This document shows positions 26,551-37,953 of a DNA stretch of 64,000 bases, one piece after another. The notes beneath the pieces are model-generated. The model was not told where the DNA came from. It saw only the letters and a program-made list of their open reading frames with translations, and did no database searches. Position 1 is the first letter of the stretch; each line of letters begins with the position of its first letter. A program made the position numbers and the translations under genes. Source of the stretch: Paralvinella palmiformis (Eukaryota > Annelida > Polychaeta > Terebellida > Alvinellidae); assembly GCA_025642065.1 (NCBI GenBank), contig JAODUP010000427.1:38501-102500 (forward strand), written 5' to 3'.

Positions 26551-27891
26551 AGGTACCAAAGGTGAAGGTGCATGAGTAAAAAAAATCTTATTCAAATCAC
26601 TAATATATGGTGTTTCTTAAAAAATTCACTATGCCTAGATTTATTTTGTGAATTTAAATTCTAAAATACTTATTGAAATCATCTAAGCATGCATAGGTTT
26701 AGATTTGGGTGAAGATATAATGATACAGCACCCATTTCACAAATGACCAGTGTGGAGCAAGCATATCAACCCCCCACCCCCATCTCCAGTCATCCACCCA
26801 ATACACGTATAACTTATACCTTGCACTGTTTTTCCTTCATATATGTAATGACAATACAGTATCTATTCCCAGCTATTTGACTGAAATTCTTCTTCTACAT
26901 CTTTATCATTATTACATGAAAGTTTTAACTTGCTCGCTTTATTTTGAACAAAATAGAATGGATTCAGTTTTAATCTAGTTAGAGAAATAATTTGAAATAT
27001 TGTACATTATTTTATTGCCACTTTTGCATGCACACATACATGATTAGCTAAATGGATGAAGCACTTTACAAACATAATGAGATGAAAGTGGTGAAACATT
27101 CTTGATTCAATCATAGCGAGAATCCAATTTAACTATATTTACTCTGCTTGTAAAGGTATATGTTGTGACTATAGTTCAACTGCATGTACACCACAGTTCT
27201 TCAGTAATAAGCAGGTATTATTGTGATATTGCACACAAGCCTAAGTAATCTATCATGTCCAACATTGTATTCATTTTATGGTTGATTCAGCCAATGAGAA
27301 TGGAATCCCAAAACTTCTCACATTCTAATAACATAATCATGCAGTTACTCCTGGGGATGTAGTTAGTATCATATTGCACTATAGAGCTCCGGATCCTAGG
27401 ATGGAATCCCCATTTAAGGCGAATTTAAAATGTCATCCAGTAATACTGTAGAGCAATAAAAAATTAAATGTCAAAAATATGTTTAAAATAAATTAACAAT
27501 ATTTAAATAGATGTTGTTTTGAATTAATAATTTACTTTTATAATAAGAAATTTATCCAGTCAGAGTTAACTATATGATCAAAGAAATATTTTCTGTGATT
27601 AGCATTTGGAGAATAAAACACTTGCCAGGCACAAACAATCTTTTTTTATTTAATACAAAAGAAAACGAAGCTGTCACCAACAGACATACAGTGGCGCCAT
27701 CTAGGGACATTTGAGAGAAACATCGTTTGACAGAAGTGTCCTTGACCTTGCTCATCTGCACCATAACGCAAGTAAGTGACAGAAATCTGATAATATTTAT
27801 TGAGTTTACCCGTCATCCGTCGCACATGCAGGTATGTTATTGCGATTCTTGACGCATAACTACACGTTGTACTGGTTGCTAAGCACGACAT
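16923..27891 (-). CDS. COA8: COA8 (cytochrome c oxidase assembly factor 8, formerly APOPT1)
   Basis: Secure coding exons, in transcription order, are 22243-22025, 17991-17843 and 17004-16923 (149 residues and stop). A first exon at 27891-27826 is only tentative. COA8 is a mitochondrial protein needed for cytochrome c oxidase assembly, and its loss in humans causes complex IV deficiency. Diagnostic blocks seen are [68 protein letters not shown] and the C-terminal NREWYKKN. The phases are 0 and 2 and match across both internal introns. The basic C-terminus, ending RRLRKWR, is typical. The N-terminal mitochondrial targeting peptide expected of the family would lie in the unsettled exon 1. An in-frame Met at the second codon of exon 2 is an alternative start. 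The gene ends tail-to-tail with TMED10, about 5 kb away. Confidence 0.85.
17843..17991 (-). CDS. COA8: COA8 exon 3
   Basis: A 149-nt exon with acceptor TTTGCAG|CGAAAA and donor AATAG|GTTAGT (phase 2). It encodes [20 protein letters not shown], then [18 protein letters not shown] and [11 protein letters not shown]. Confidence 0.9.
18325..18482 (+). mobile_element. Second CR1-like family, 3' end fragment
   Basis: It encodes [14 protein letters not shown] then a stop, followed by a 3' UTR with AAGGTGCTATATAAATATTA and an ATT tail. The organisation matches the other copies but the sequence differs, so it is a separate family. Confidence 0.6.
19424..20768 (-). mobile_element. pogo/Tigger-like DNA transposon, decayed, interrupted by a SINE
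   Basis: The ends are inverted: TACTGTACATACTCGCACCT near 19426 and, read on minus from about 20766, TACTGTATATACTCCTGTAT. Minus-strand coding remnants, in order, are a CENPB/pogo-type DNA-binding part ([16 protein letters not shown], near 20560-20490) and a DDE transposase part ([51 protein letters not shown], then PTHLTDKVK and LQPLDVC). The frame has stops and shifts, and a SINE sits between the two parts. It is non-functional. Confidence 0.8.
20209..20394 (-). mobile_element. tRNA-derived SINE (family 1) inserted in a pogo-like element
   Basis: Read on minus it begins GCCTCCATGGTCTAGCGGTA (A-box-like), has the B box GTTCGAATCTC, a body ending with a conserved GTGCACAAAAGTGGCTGTAA, and a (CAT)n tail. 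It is flanked by a 15-bp target-site duplication, TCACAATCAGCAGGA (20194-20208) and TCACGATCAGCAGGA (20395-20409), differing at one base. Confidence 0.9.
20998..21149 (+). repeat. AATTGACCCC-terminated dispersed repeat (copy 2, partial)
   Basis: Rich in AATTCC/GGAATT runs and ends GAATTGACCCCATGTCTGCTG. The central GAGTAGGTA part is missing. Confidence 0.65.
21150..21412 (-). pseudogene. hAT-superfamily transposase fragment
   Basis: Minus-strand frame gives [40 protein letters not shown], then after a stop [19 protein letters not shown]. The pattern AHTLQL...K.GL......VI.KVR.LV.H.H is typical of ZBED/hAT transposases. It is wedged between two pieces of the AATTGACCCC repeat (20998-21149 and 21416-21665). 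Confidence 0.65.
21416..21665 (+). repeat. AATTGACCCC-terminated dispersed repeat (copy 3)
   Basis: It has the GAGTAGG direct and inverted motifs, AAATTAAATGGTAAATTAAT and the terminal GGAATTGACCCCATGTCTGA. The left end differs from copy 1. Confidence 0.7.
22025..22243 (-). CDS. COA8: COA8 exon 2
   Basis: Seventy-three codons on the minus strand. Acceptor TTATTCAG|TTGATG; donor TTCCTG|GTAAGT, phase 0 at both ends. It carries the WIGPPD-NLRP block and the WNQEFW block that identify the family. Confidence 0.9.
22611..22661. repeat. Near-perfect palindrome, 25-bp arms, in COA8 intron 1
   Basis: Arms 22611-22635 and 22637-22661 are complementary at 22 of 25 positions around one central base. 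The inner 9 bp (GACTATAAT) are perfect. Confidence 0.85.
23920..24874. mobile_element. Non-autonomous Tigger-like element
   Basis: Inverted ends: ACCGTATATACTCGTGTATA at the left and, on the minus strand from the right, TTACTGTATATACTCGCGTA. The interior has no transposase signature. Two similar subregions repeat inside it (GTAAGTCAAGG-type ends, and CAACTGGCAAGTGTTATTAA at 24259 and 24537). Confidence 0.65.
27826..27891 (-). CDS. COA8: Candidate COA8 exon 1 (targeting peptide), tentative
   Basis: A minus-strand ATG opens [20 protein letters not shown], rich in Ser/Thr and free of acidic residues, as expected for a mitochondrial presequence. Exon 2 needs a phase 0 donor. The only phase 0 donor here is CAT|GTGCGA, which is weak. 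The stronger-looking ACGG|GTAAAC 16 nt downstream gives the wrong phase. The true first exon may be elsewhere in 22.3-30 kb. Confidence 0.25.
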
Positions 27892-28805
27892 AAATATTGC
27901 CCTCGTTATTTTTGCAACAGCAGAAAATGTGATCGGCGTGAATGAGTGATCATCGTATGTTGAATCAATGCTGCTCTGGAGTCTAGTCTAGAATCTAGTT
28001 GTCCGCTTAGGAGCTTATGCTTAGCCATCCACACCCGACGAACTACCCTGTTCCAGAGTCAGTCAATCAAGCTCGTTCCGTGTGCTATTTACTATCAAGT
28101 GTGCCTCCTCGTCGGGACCGTATCGCTTCAACCTCGTGACATTGCGTAAATTATCGGCCAATGTCTACATCTTAATTTTGAAAGTAAATTGTTTAGCGTC
28201 TATTACTGGCACCCATTTTGTAGGTGTGAAAGAGGGGGCAGTGGTTCTGAACAGACCTAATTCTAGGGGATGCCTGTGCCCTTGGATTGGTATGGGAGGA
28301 TGCTGCCTTATTGTATCCGTAGGATACAATTTGTGACCAATTGTCGATTGTTTCGTATCTTTTATAAATGAAACACGGACAACAAGCCCGTTTTAATCAT
28401 TGGTAAACAAAACCGTAGTAAGTATCCCATGTTGATGTCTGATGGCATCATCTGGAACCACCCCCGTCGGTTAAGTCTGGTGACTGTTACACTGTCTTGA
28501 CTCATCTAACTGGATCAATATTGTTAACTATCAATACTATAAACCGATTTTTATGAGAGAACAGCAGTGTGGATAAATGGAAGGCAGCGGCTATGCTATT
28601 TTTAGCAGTTGTTGTTGATATTAATGTTAGAATGTTTTACAAACAGCATGATAATATGAGGCTCATAGGAAAAATATCGCATCTGTCTTGTTCAACGTGA
28701 GTGAGTGAAATGTTTTACTGCCTCTTTTTATTATAACTGATCCAGATTGTTCTCTGTGAAGATGGTATTTGACTAGTTCTGTTGTTTTACTTGTCTTCTT
28801 TTGAT

Positions 28806-29010
28806 AATGTTTAGGGTGGTGAAGTTGGTAGTGCACTGCACTACAAACCTTCGGGTCACGGGAATGAACGTTAGGGTTTGCCCGTGTCTGCGGAATATTT
28901 CATCTGTCAGTAAAGGACCTTGGCCTTGTTGTCATTCTGGTAGGGACTAGCCCCTGAACACAGTGTCCCAGGTGCGATGATTAGCCGAACTAAACCAAGC
29001 AATCATTCAT
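28806..29010 (+). mobile_element. Probable tRNA-like SINE (family 3)
   Basis: A tRNA-like opening (GGTGGTGAAGTTGGTAGTGC), then a body with ATTTCATCTGTCAGTAAAGG and GTCCCAGGTGCGATGATTAG. Similar body pieces occur at 35437-35640, 11640-11735, 7405-7470 and 4020-4140, so it is dispersed. Boundaries are uncertain. Confidence 0.5.
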
Positions 29011-29928
29011 CTTTCAGGATTTTCCCACTTTTAACTAATTGATGTGATTAACTGGCTTAGTGTATAAGCTCTTCTATAACGATTAACGAGGGGATCTACC
29101 CAAACACACAACATTTTTGTATATTTTGCTAACAACGTAATTGAATCTCGTCGGAGAAGTCGCCATTTGGAACCGTGTGATGATTTATAAAAGTCCCATT
29201 AAATAAAAATAAAACAAAAATAGCATAAACTGTATGTTGTTATCCCTCTGCCACTGCTAGAAGAGCAAACATTGCCATTATCAGACATGGATGTGCCATG
29301 GATGTTTGTGTTTTACGATGGTCTCTTTCGTGGATGCTTAAATGCGCATTAAGGATAATTTAAAAGCGAAGTAATGACGCCACTTATCATATACCTCGCG
29401 GTGTGTCTCAGGTTTTGGTGACGCAATTTACGTCGCTATGTATGATAAATTTGGCCGATGTCTGTATTCGGATAATGGACTTCGTGGCATGACCTCGTAT
29501 CGGCAGCAGTTGCCCGTGAAATAGTCGCCGGAATATGAAAGTTTTCCATTGAAGACACGGTATCTCTAATTTGGTCACTGTTTCTACTGAAGTGATTATG
29601 CTCTAATTTATGATGGCCTTGAGCAAGAACCCCCAGAAGAATGCAGCTCGTCAAAGACGAAAACAATATCTGGTAAATCTTGCCGAAGATAATTAGTCGG
29701 AGGCTGGGGGCGATGTGACTGGCATATAAATGTGGACGAATTGTTTTATTCTGCACATTATTCCACAAAACAGAGGGTGATAAATGGTGACATTAGTTGA
29801 TAGTAAAGGACAGTGGGAGAGGGAACATGTCATAGATGTGGCATCTACTGGGAAGCATTGTCAGGTGGGAGCTTTCGTCAGCCGCTGCCAATAAATAGGA
29901 TTAATTTTTCACTGTTTAATAAGGTTGG

Positions 29929-29966
<38 letters not shown>

Positions 29967-29972
29967 AAAAGT

Positions 29973-30042
<70 letters not shown>
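29929..30042. repeat. (GT)n with internal (GA)n
   Basis: GT runs at 29929-29950 and 29974-30042 separated by a GA run. A CA run follows at 30198-30240. Confidence 0.95.
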
Positions 30043-30044
<2 letters not shown>

Positions 30045-30195
30045 CAGTCATTCATATGCATCATCAATTGTTGGTGGTAGGGAAGTAGGCAATGTCACAT
30101 TCCATGTTTCGATGTGAAAATTTCCATCTCTGGATTCAGTGTTCTGATGAATAGTTCAGAGGTTGTGCCAGTGCCTTTTCACCCACGCACGTACG

Positions 30196-30244
<49 letters not shown>

Positions 30245-30807
30245 ACACTATCCTGAAGTTCCTAATGAAGGGACTGTCATATTGACTTTAGTCGTTATTT
30301 CCTTGGTGACAAGCTACATTTATTACGTATCTCAATGGCCTGCCACCTCAATTTCCTGTTTTTATATGGAGTGGGTGTGACTATATTCTGACATGTAACA
30401 GACAGCGATAAACCCAGAAGGAAGATGCTAGTGTAGAGGATTTCCTAATTACTGGTTCTAGCAACTTACGTGACCTCCAAATACTCATTGAAGTGTGTGT
30501 GTGCGTGTGTGTGTGTGTGTGCGTGTGTTGCTGATTTATCAGCCTAACAATAGTGTCTTAGTCATTAAGAATTCTTGAGGTTATAACAACGAATACAATT
30601 TAGTGGAGAAGAAAGCATTTTAAACCTTATATGTGGCTGATTTACTCCAATATTTGAAGTGGTGTCCAGCGAATTATGACAAGACAATACATCCCCATAT
30701 TTATTCTTATTTTATATTATATATTTAGTTATGTTGAGTATAACATTGTTGTATGTCCATAAATTATAACAAAACAAATACAATTTTATTTTTACGTTCT
30801 GGGAATT

Positions 30808-30810
<3 letters not shown>

Positions 30811-30845
<35 letters not shown>

Positions 30846-30936
30846 AAGCATTAGTTTAATTGGCTTTATGAATAATTAATATTGCTAATTCCTCAGGTGT
30901 TTAGAGAGGTCCCTCTCTCTCTCTCTCTCTCTCTCT
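30811..30936. repeat. (AT)n and (CT)n microsatellites
   Basis: AT run at 30811-30840 and CT run at 30912-30936. Confidence 0.9.
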
Positions 30937-31880
30937 GTATATGTATGTGTATGTGTGTGGGGGGCATTTTGGCACAACTTAAAAAAAACAGATGCTCCGG
31001 TAGTTGTTGATCTTATTGCAAACACTGTGATGATGTAAATGCTTTACTGGATAATATACGACACGGGTTAGTGATCTGCTACACTGTTCGGTGTTTAATT
31101 AAAGGCTAAATTACTGTTGGACTCACGAAGGCTAAAAGTGGCACATTTAGCCTAAGAGCTAGGGATCGTCACGTCGTGTATGGCCAAACAACTGCGGGGA
31201 ACATGTGAAGCGAATACACATCGAGCTTCCCGTTTATGCGCGACTTTAAGACGTGTCAACGTACTACGACGTAGTTCCTATTTGTATAAAGAAGCGCTAA
31301 TGAATACGATATTGGACGGCGGAGATGTGCTAACACGCTCGCGAACACCCCCTTCCGGACCGGTTACGAGTTATTAAGGGTTATTGTCCTTGTCGGCGTC
31401 CCCCGAGCTGCTCCCATAACGGATGTTGCCTGTGAGCGAATGCCTCGTATTTTGTGTCCCGTTTTACGACTGGATAAAAGGATTATGGTTGCGTTTAGAA
31501 TTTCGTCATCGAGATTTAATGCCCGCCGTACACGGTCCGCCCCGCTCTTAGCGTCGACATCGTCTCGAAACGGCGACGCTATTCGTACTCGTTCGAACGT
31601 CGTTCCATTATTAACGTAACGATCCGTCCGTCCCGGGCCGATTCGGTCGAGTTAAGGCTGCGCGCGCTGACCGAGTATCTCAAGTTATCCCTGATGTGTC
31701 CCTTAGATAGGGGATGGGGCTCGCTCGCTGGCTCGCAGGGGATGGCGGCGTTTTCGGAAACAGTATCACCAAATGGCATCGGTTCGGCCGGGAATACGGC
31801 AGACGATAATTGTTTATTGTGTGGTTCGGTGTTTACTAATGATAGCCAGCCAGCTCGAACCACCGGGGAAATTAACCGCA

Positions 31881-31926
31881 GTCGGCCCGCTCTCTAAGGC
31901 TTATTAGGCCTGGAGAGCGGGCCGAC
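31881..31926. repeat. GC-rich hairpin, perfect 14-bp arms
   Basis: GTCGGCCCGCTCTC (31881-31894) and GAGAGCGGGCCGAC (31913-31926). Inside the loop, AGGC and GCCT can extend the stem. It is not followed by a T-run. Confidence 0.9.
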
Positions 31927-32284
31927 GAGTATTGATTCACGCCGCCATTCTCGCCGACAACCGCGCGCCGTTTTGCTTGATTTAATGGGATTCCTCGTAA
32001 TATTCATCGTATCTAAAACCGCGCCTCTGTCGAATGCCAACTGCCGTGATCTCCCACGGCAGCGGCATCACCCGGCGGGTTATCGGCGGCAGATTCGGCA
32101 CATACGGCCGGTCGTGATCTTCGGTGATGGTTATGACACCATGATGTCATGTCTTCTGGCGAGATATGTCAGTCATATCCCGACGACGATTGCCGATCTC
32201 TCCCCAGGTCGAGTGGCGGTGATGTACGATGGAGAATTACAAGAGAGGCTAGCTTGTACTTCAACTATATACATATATGCGACA

Positions 32285-32346
32285 TGCGCGCGCACACGCA
32301 CATACACACACACGCACGCGCGCACACACACACACACACACACGCG

Positions 32347-32382
<36 letters not shown>
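32285..32382. repeat. (CA)n/(CGCA)n-(TA)n microsatellite
   Basis: CA tract with CG interruptions, then a TA run at 32357-32382. Confidence 0.9.
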
Positions 32383-32383
<1 letters not shown>

Positions 32384-32788
32384 CCAGTATGCCCTGATGA
32401 AACGTCTGAAGGTTGTAAGGGACTGGTAAGATATTACGCGTCTCAACATGCAAATTCGCTGTTTGGATGGCGACCCCTGGTTTATCGTTCAGTATTTGCA
32501 TTCACGATTTGGGGTTCACTGTACATAGCTAACACACACACGCACGCACCCGCGAACTGCTTCCCCCCAACACAGAACTAGAAAATAAGAGCCATTTATG
32601 AGATGATATAGTTTCGTCAAACTGTAATTCCTCTGTGTCTGGTGTGAGTGATAGTTATAGAAATGTTTACTACCTCACACATGGATAAGAATATTGAATG
32701 TAGTCTCATATCCATTTGTGTGGTGTATCTTAGCTTTATGTGTGTGATCGGAAAATTGGGGGTGACTTCCATACATCATATTTCACGC

Positions 32789-32820
<32 letters not shown>

Positions 32821-32825
<5 letters not shown>

Positions 32826-32937
32826 GTGAGTGAGTGAGTGAGTGAGTGAGTGAGTGAGTGAGTGAGTGAGTGAGTGAGTGAGTGAGTGAGTGAGTGAGTG
32901 AGTGAGTGAGTGAGTGAGTGAGTGAGCGAGCGAGTAT
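32821..32937. repeat. (GTGA)n tetranucleotide array
   Basis: About 29 units, nearly perfect, directly following an (AT)n tract at 32793-32820. It is the reverse complement of the (TCAC)n arrays at 37.8 and 39.8 kb. Confidence 0.95.
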
Positions 32938-33360
32938 GAACCAACATACACACAGTCATATTACGAACTGTATTTCCTTCTATTTCACTGGATTGCTCAC
33001 AGACCAAACGAACAGATCTCTCCCTTCCTCTATTGTTCGTCCCCGATCATCACCTCGCCGTTCTGCTACAGAAGATAGGCTCTTCTATTGTTTACACCCG
33101 GAGTTTGGAAGGTGGATGGGTGTTCCAGTAGATGGTGAGCGTAGATTATTGTCCGGCATTCAACGTATTGTCAAACTTCTCCGCTTAGTGTCAACACCTC
33201 TGAGTGATTACATTCTTGGAGCTCTGGCCGACAATGATTCACTCGGCCTGCCCCCAACCGACGGCTATCTCCTTTGTAGTCTAAGTAACATGGAATGGGC
33301 AGAGAAGTTTAATGAAATAGAAACCGTAATCCGTTTAAGTCAGTGTATCTGTCAGTCAGT

Positions 33361-33559
<199 letters not shown>

Positions 33560-34175
33560 TATAATCAGGTAATATGTATATTACCTGAAATATTCAGTTA
33601 AAACTTTATTGCTAATTAAGATTTAATACAGAGATTAACTGGAACATATATACGCTGAAGAAATCATAATATTAGCAAAAGAAAGAAAGAAAGAATAATA
33701 ACACTTGTTACAGTAGGATGATAAACATCGGATGATAAACATCACAATATGTCTATGTTGAACTTCATTTCAAATAGTTCAAACACTCATTCTCCTAGCT
33801 GACCCACCATCGAAATGTGAGCCGCCCCATCACGTGGCCGCCTATATAGTAATTACGCTGTCTTCGTTAATTAATCAAAGGTAATTGTTTAATTTCGCTC
33901 ACGCTGCTGAACTACAGCGCTGCCATCAGATGAGACCGAAAGAGTCCTCCCGCACCTTCCCGCCGTCGACCACCCTTTCCCCGGGAGCCGATCCGTATTA
34001 ACCGGAATCCGCTGATTAGATTAGACTCGACGGGAACCTTTCTCTCGCTGCGAGTGACTCACGCGAGTCATTCCACGTGCACCTCTTCCCGGCCGGGTAA
34101 TGGAATGGCATTCTCGGGGATTGCCGATTAAACAGTCGGCCGCACGAAATGGACAACCGGCAGTCGGTACTGTCC

Positions 34176-34232
34176 TGTACCGGCTAACACGTGTACTGGC
34201 TAACACCTGTACCGGCTAACACTTGTACTGGG
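34176..34232. repeat. 16-bp tandem repeat, about 3.5 copies
   Basis: TGTACYGGCTAACACN units start at 34176, 34192, 34208 and 34224, alternating CCGG and CTGG. Confidence 0.8.
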
Positions 34233-35436
34233 CTCGGTCGGCGAGATGAAGCGTTCGTGCACCGGATGACCCTCAGCTGGATAGGTCGCCGGTGACGTCT
34301 TCCCCGCACGACGATCCGTATCCCATATCGGAACGGAACATACCGAAGTCGATGATGTATGGTAGATCCCCGACTTCCCCGCGGGAGGCCCATCGGAGAT
34401 TACCCCCCACCAAATCTCCACCACCACCACCATCGCGACCGCCACGCTGCGGCCAGAACGTCCTCAGGTTTGCGGCATCGGCTGGATCCAGTCCGTATGC
34501 GAATCTAAAAGTACAAACAAAAATTGTGTACGCTGCAACAATACGGATCATCGTTCAATAATCGGATAGTGTGAGAGCGAGTATTTGCTTTGGCCATAGA
34601 CTCGGCTCCGGACTCACCTGAGAGATAGGGCCGGTGGGGACTGCTGTTCCCTAGCGAAACGAAATGATCAGTGTGTAGTACGTGTACTACATAACTCCAT
34701 CACACGAATGTCCAGGCCAATAACCAGGAGAATTTGGCAGGGGGTGAGGTTTTCGATGTTTAGATAATTCGACTTGTTGTACGTTTCCGTGCGAAATACA
34801 GGTTTATTCGACCGATTTCTTGCAATTCTGCGATGGTCAGTGGTTGACGATTCTAATATCGATGGCTTTTATTAGCATCATTAGTCACTGGATCAATTAT
34901 GTATTGCCAGTTACACATACATTGTCTTTTCGTGGGTAGAAACGCCGTAATAAGTTTGAGTTAACAGGGATTACTCTAAGCCGGCCAAGACGTGGCTAAT
35001 TAATTATACAGCAGAATATGCACGCAGGACAGTGGCGACGTTACACACATAGCTGATCAAAACAACACCATAACGGACATATATAGGTGACGTTGTACAC
35101 AACTTTGCCGGCGGGACTTGGCCAGCGAAATTGGATAGAACCGAATATTCATAAGGATGACTGATGGGGAACCTCGTTGCCGCTTGAAATTTCTGCATGG
35201 ACACCATTTAAATATCGACGTATTGTAATGTCTTTGGCGTTTAATAAAATCAGCATTTAATCAGCTTAAATATAAAATGGCTAGAATTTGTGTTATCTAC
35301 AGTTTTAATATGGGATTGTCTATTTTGGAGTGGAATGAAAATATCCAAAGGAACGCCTTAATAGACCATTTCAAAGCATGAAGACACGTGGTCTCTAAGG
35401 CACAGAGCCAATTATTCTAGGCTCATATTAGCACCA

Positions 35437-35640
35437 TCTGGTGGTGCAGTGGGGAGCGATCTGCACTGTGGACCTTCAGATCGTGATATCCAATTTCAGC
35501 GTCGCCTGTATCTGGGATGTTTCATCCATCAGTCTCATCTAATTTATTTAATCTCTTTGCTGTAGATTGGCCCACCTGTCTCAACAGCGACTAGCGGTGT
35601 GACTAAACAGAACAATAGCTCACTCTTGGATTATATAACA
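35437..35640 (+). mobile_element. Probable SINE (family 3), second copy
   Basis: GTGGTGCAGTGGGGAGCGAT, then GGACCTTCAGATCGTGATAT, GGGATGTTTCATCCATCAGT and a GTGTGACTAAACAGAACAAT tail. It resembles 28806-29010 in order and spacing. Confidence 0.45.
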
Positions 35641-35861
35641 TTAATACATATAATAAGCCTGTCATGTAGTCAAAACGGTCTAACTGACACTAGTTGAAAC
35701 CATTGTCTCTTAATGGCTTCGTTTTTTTTACTACAGACCGTTAACAGGAAGGCCACCCCAGCCCCCCTTGTCTTTTCCTCCTTTTTTGAAGCTGAAGATT
35801 CAATTATTATCGTCAACCTTTTGGGGGAGGAGTTATCCTGTTTCTAGGTTTCTGTTTCTAG

Positions 35862-35863
<2 letters not shown>

Positions 35864-35907
<44 letters not shown>
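35864..35907. repeat. (AT)n microsatellite
   Basis: About 22 AT units. Similar runs of 24-38 bp lie at 304-327, 21834-21863, 26514-26548, 45165-45201, 46790-46819, 49086-49119, 61611-61639 and 62105-62133. Confidence 0.95.
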
Positions 35908-35910
<3 letters not shown>

Positions 35911-36787
35911 CCATAACCAACCGAGCTCACGCAACCAGGTACTCAGTTGTGGCAGAGTTTACCGCTTACACTTAGTACACGAAAAGTTAGCATGATATTA
36001 GTGGGCTTGAACTCGGGTTGGCTGGAATATTGATTCGTCACTATACGAATGCGCTATTATGTCTCATCTGAAATAGTGTCTTACGGTTTTTAAGTTGACA
36101 GCTTAAGACAACAAGGAAGAGACTGCACGTCATAATTTTTACGGCGAAGATCTAGGAGATGGGAATTGAAGGTGGTGGGAGTTGTGACAGGTTGGGCCGC
36201 AGGGGCCACCTAGGTCACAGGTTGGGGGTATGGGATTAACCCCAGCCTTGGGACGAACGCCGAATAATTCTAAGATCCACAAGATAAATTTGCATTCTAT
36301 CCTGGCCCGTTATAAACATTTAATAGTGTCGTTTGTTACGGTCCATACATTTTAATTTGACATGAAGTGAGTTGGTGGAATTTTGTTATTAATCAGTACT
36401 AAACATAATCCCAATATTGTTCCAGTTTATTTATATTACTGGGGGATGTGGAATTTCAGACCCCCCCCCCCGCATTCCTGACTCAGCACCATGGCGTTTG
36501 GTGCTTGAACTTCGTACCAGTCGATTATCGACAGTGCTTGATTTTGGATCCTTGGTACTACTACTACTACTACTACTACTACAAGCTACGTATTTTCGTC
36601 ATGGATCACAACGGTGTTCAGTTGATTGAGCGGCTGCGAGTACAGGTTTGAGATGTTAGTGGGATGAGTCGGTTTAGCTGTGGATAAATATCACGGATCA
36701 GTGGAGCGCGGCATCGTATCTGTTCCTATTAATTATTACCAGGTAAACATCTACTGGGTATTAGGTTATAAAAATAGAGCGCCACGC

Positions 36788-36821
<34 letters not shown>

Positions 36822-37212
36822 CACTTGAATACTTGTGAGAACTGGTCTCCATTAGAAAATCATTCCGAAAACTCAGGTTATCCAGTCAGATACTATTGCA
36901 GGTGCTAGTGTCTCGGCTCAAGTCATATGTTGATTGTGCGTTTAGTGTTTCAGCCCCCCCCCCCACTTTGTGGAATAGGTCGCCGGCAGATATTAGAAAG
37001 GCGTCATCTTTTAATAATTTTAAATCCGTTCTAAAACACACCTGTTCAAGGTTGCTTTCACAGATAAATAACAAGTATCGCTTAAATCTCTTATAGGTTT
37101 TTTATAGACATATTATTTGGGGTATTATTATACAGCACATTTGAATGGCTCCTGCTAGTAAGGGCGCTTTATTAAATATATTATTATTATTATTATATTA
37201 GTAGTAGTAGTA
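36822..37212 (+). mobile_element. CR1/L2-like 3' end (copy 3)
   Basis: Same 3' end family, starting just after an (AAT)n run. It has a C-run expansion (about 36956-36964) and ends TTTATTAAATATATTATTAT. Confidence 0.85.
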
Positions 37213-37214
37213 AT

Positions 37215-37215
<1 letters not shown>

Positions 37216-37250
<35 letters not shown>
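37216..37250. repeat. (AACT)n microsatellite
   Basis: About nine AACT units next to GTA and TAA triplet runs, at the tail of CR1-like copy 3. Confidence 0.9.
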
Positions 37251-37251
<1 letters not shown>

Positions 37252-37816
37252 TAATAATAATAATAATGTCCTAGGCTCTCATTTGTACCAAACACATACT
37301 AACTATCACCTTACTGGTGATTAATATAATTAAGATGCGTGTCATTATTTTCAATCAGTGATTGGCGTCATCGGTTTGTTTATTTATTAATGTCTAACCT
37401 GTAATTATTATAAGCTGTGTGTACCGGTTGACGTCTGACGTAGAAATGGACGTAGTACTACTGACCGTACAGTCGCTCAGCTTAGTTCGTCTTTGGTGTC
37501 GAAGGTGTGTACCCATTAACGGTTAAATTCTGATAGTTAAGAATCCAGTAATTTATTTCCCAGTGCATGGTCACATCCGGGTTTCTGATTAAACCAAACA
37601 TTACTCTCATTTGATCTTGGTTTATTTATATACAAGTGATTGGTACACAGAGATGCAGACACAGACGTACATACTCAATCGAGCATACCCACGCATTCGC
37701 GCACATACGCACGCACGCATGTCCACACGCATAGATTATAGACCAGAGCATGTAAACTCGCTATTCTTTCTTTATCCATTTGATGAATAGGCCAGATGAC
37801 GTAATATGTCAGTGCT

Positions 37817-37953
37817 TCACTCACTCACTCACTCACTCACTCACTCACTCACTCACTCACTCACTCACTCACTCACTCACTCACTCACTCACTCACTCAC
37901 TCACTCACTCACTCACTCACTCACTCACTCACTCACTCACTCACTCACTCACT
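37817..37953. repeat. (TCAC)n tetranucleotide array
   Basis: About 34 perfect units, followed by (GA)n at 37966-37990 and CA-rich sequence. Confidence 0.95.

Larger units (their letters stand above)
22244..27825 (-). other. COA8: COA8 intron 1 (if exon 1 is right)
   Basis: Contains the palindrome at 22611-22661, the Tigger-like element at 23920-24874 and an AT microsatellite at 26514. The rest is unassigned AT-rich DNA. Confidence 0.4.

Noticed and set aside
31973..32581. A 202-codon plus-strand open frame
   Set aside because: It runs through CA and TA microsatellites, and the GC-rich part has no recognisable domain. GC-rich DNA has few stop codons, so length is weak evidence.
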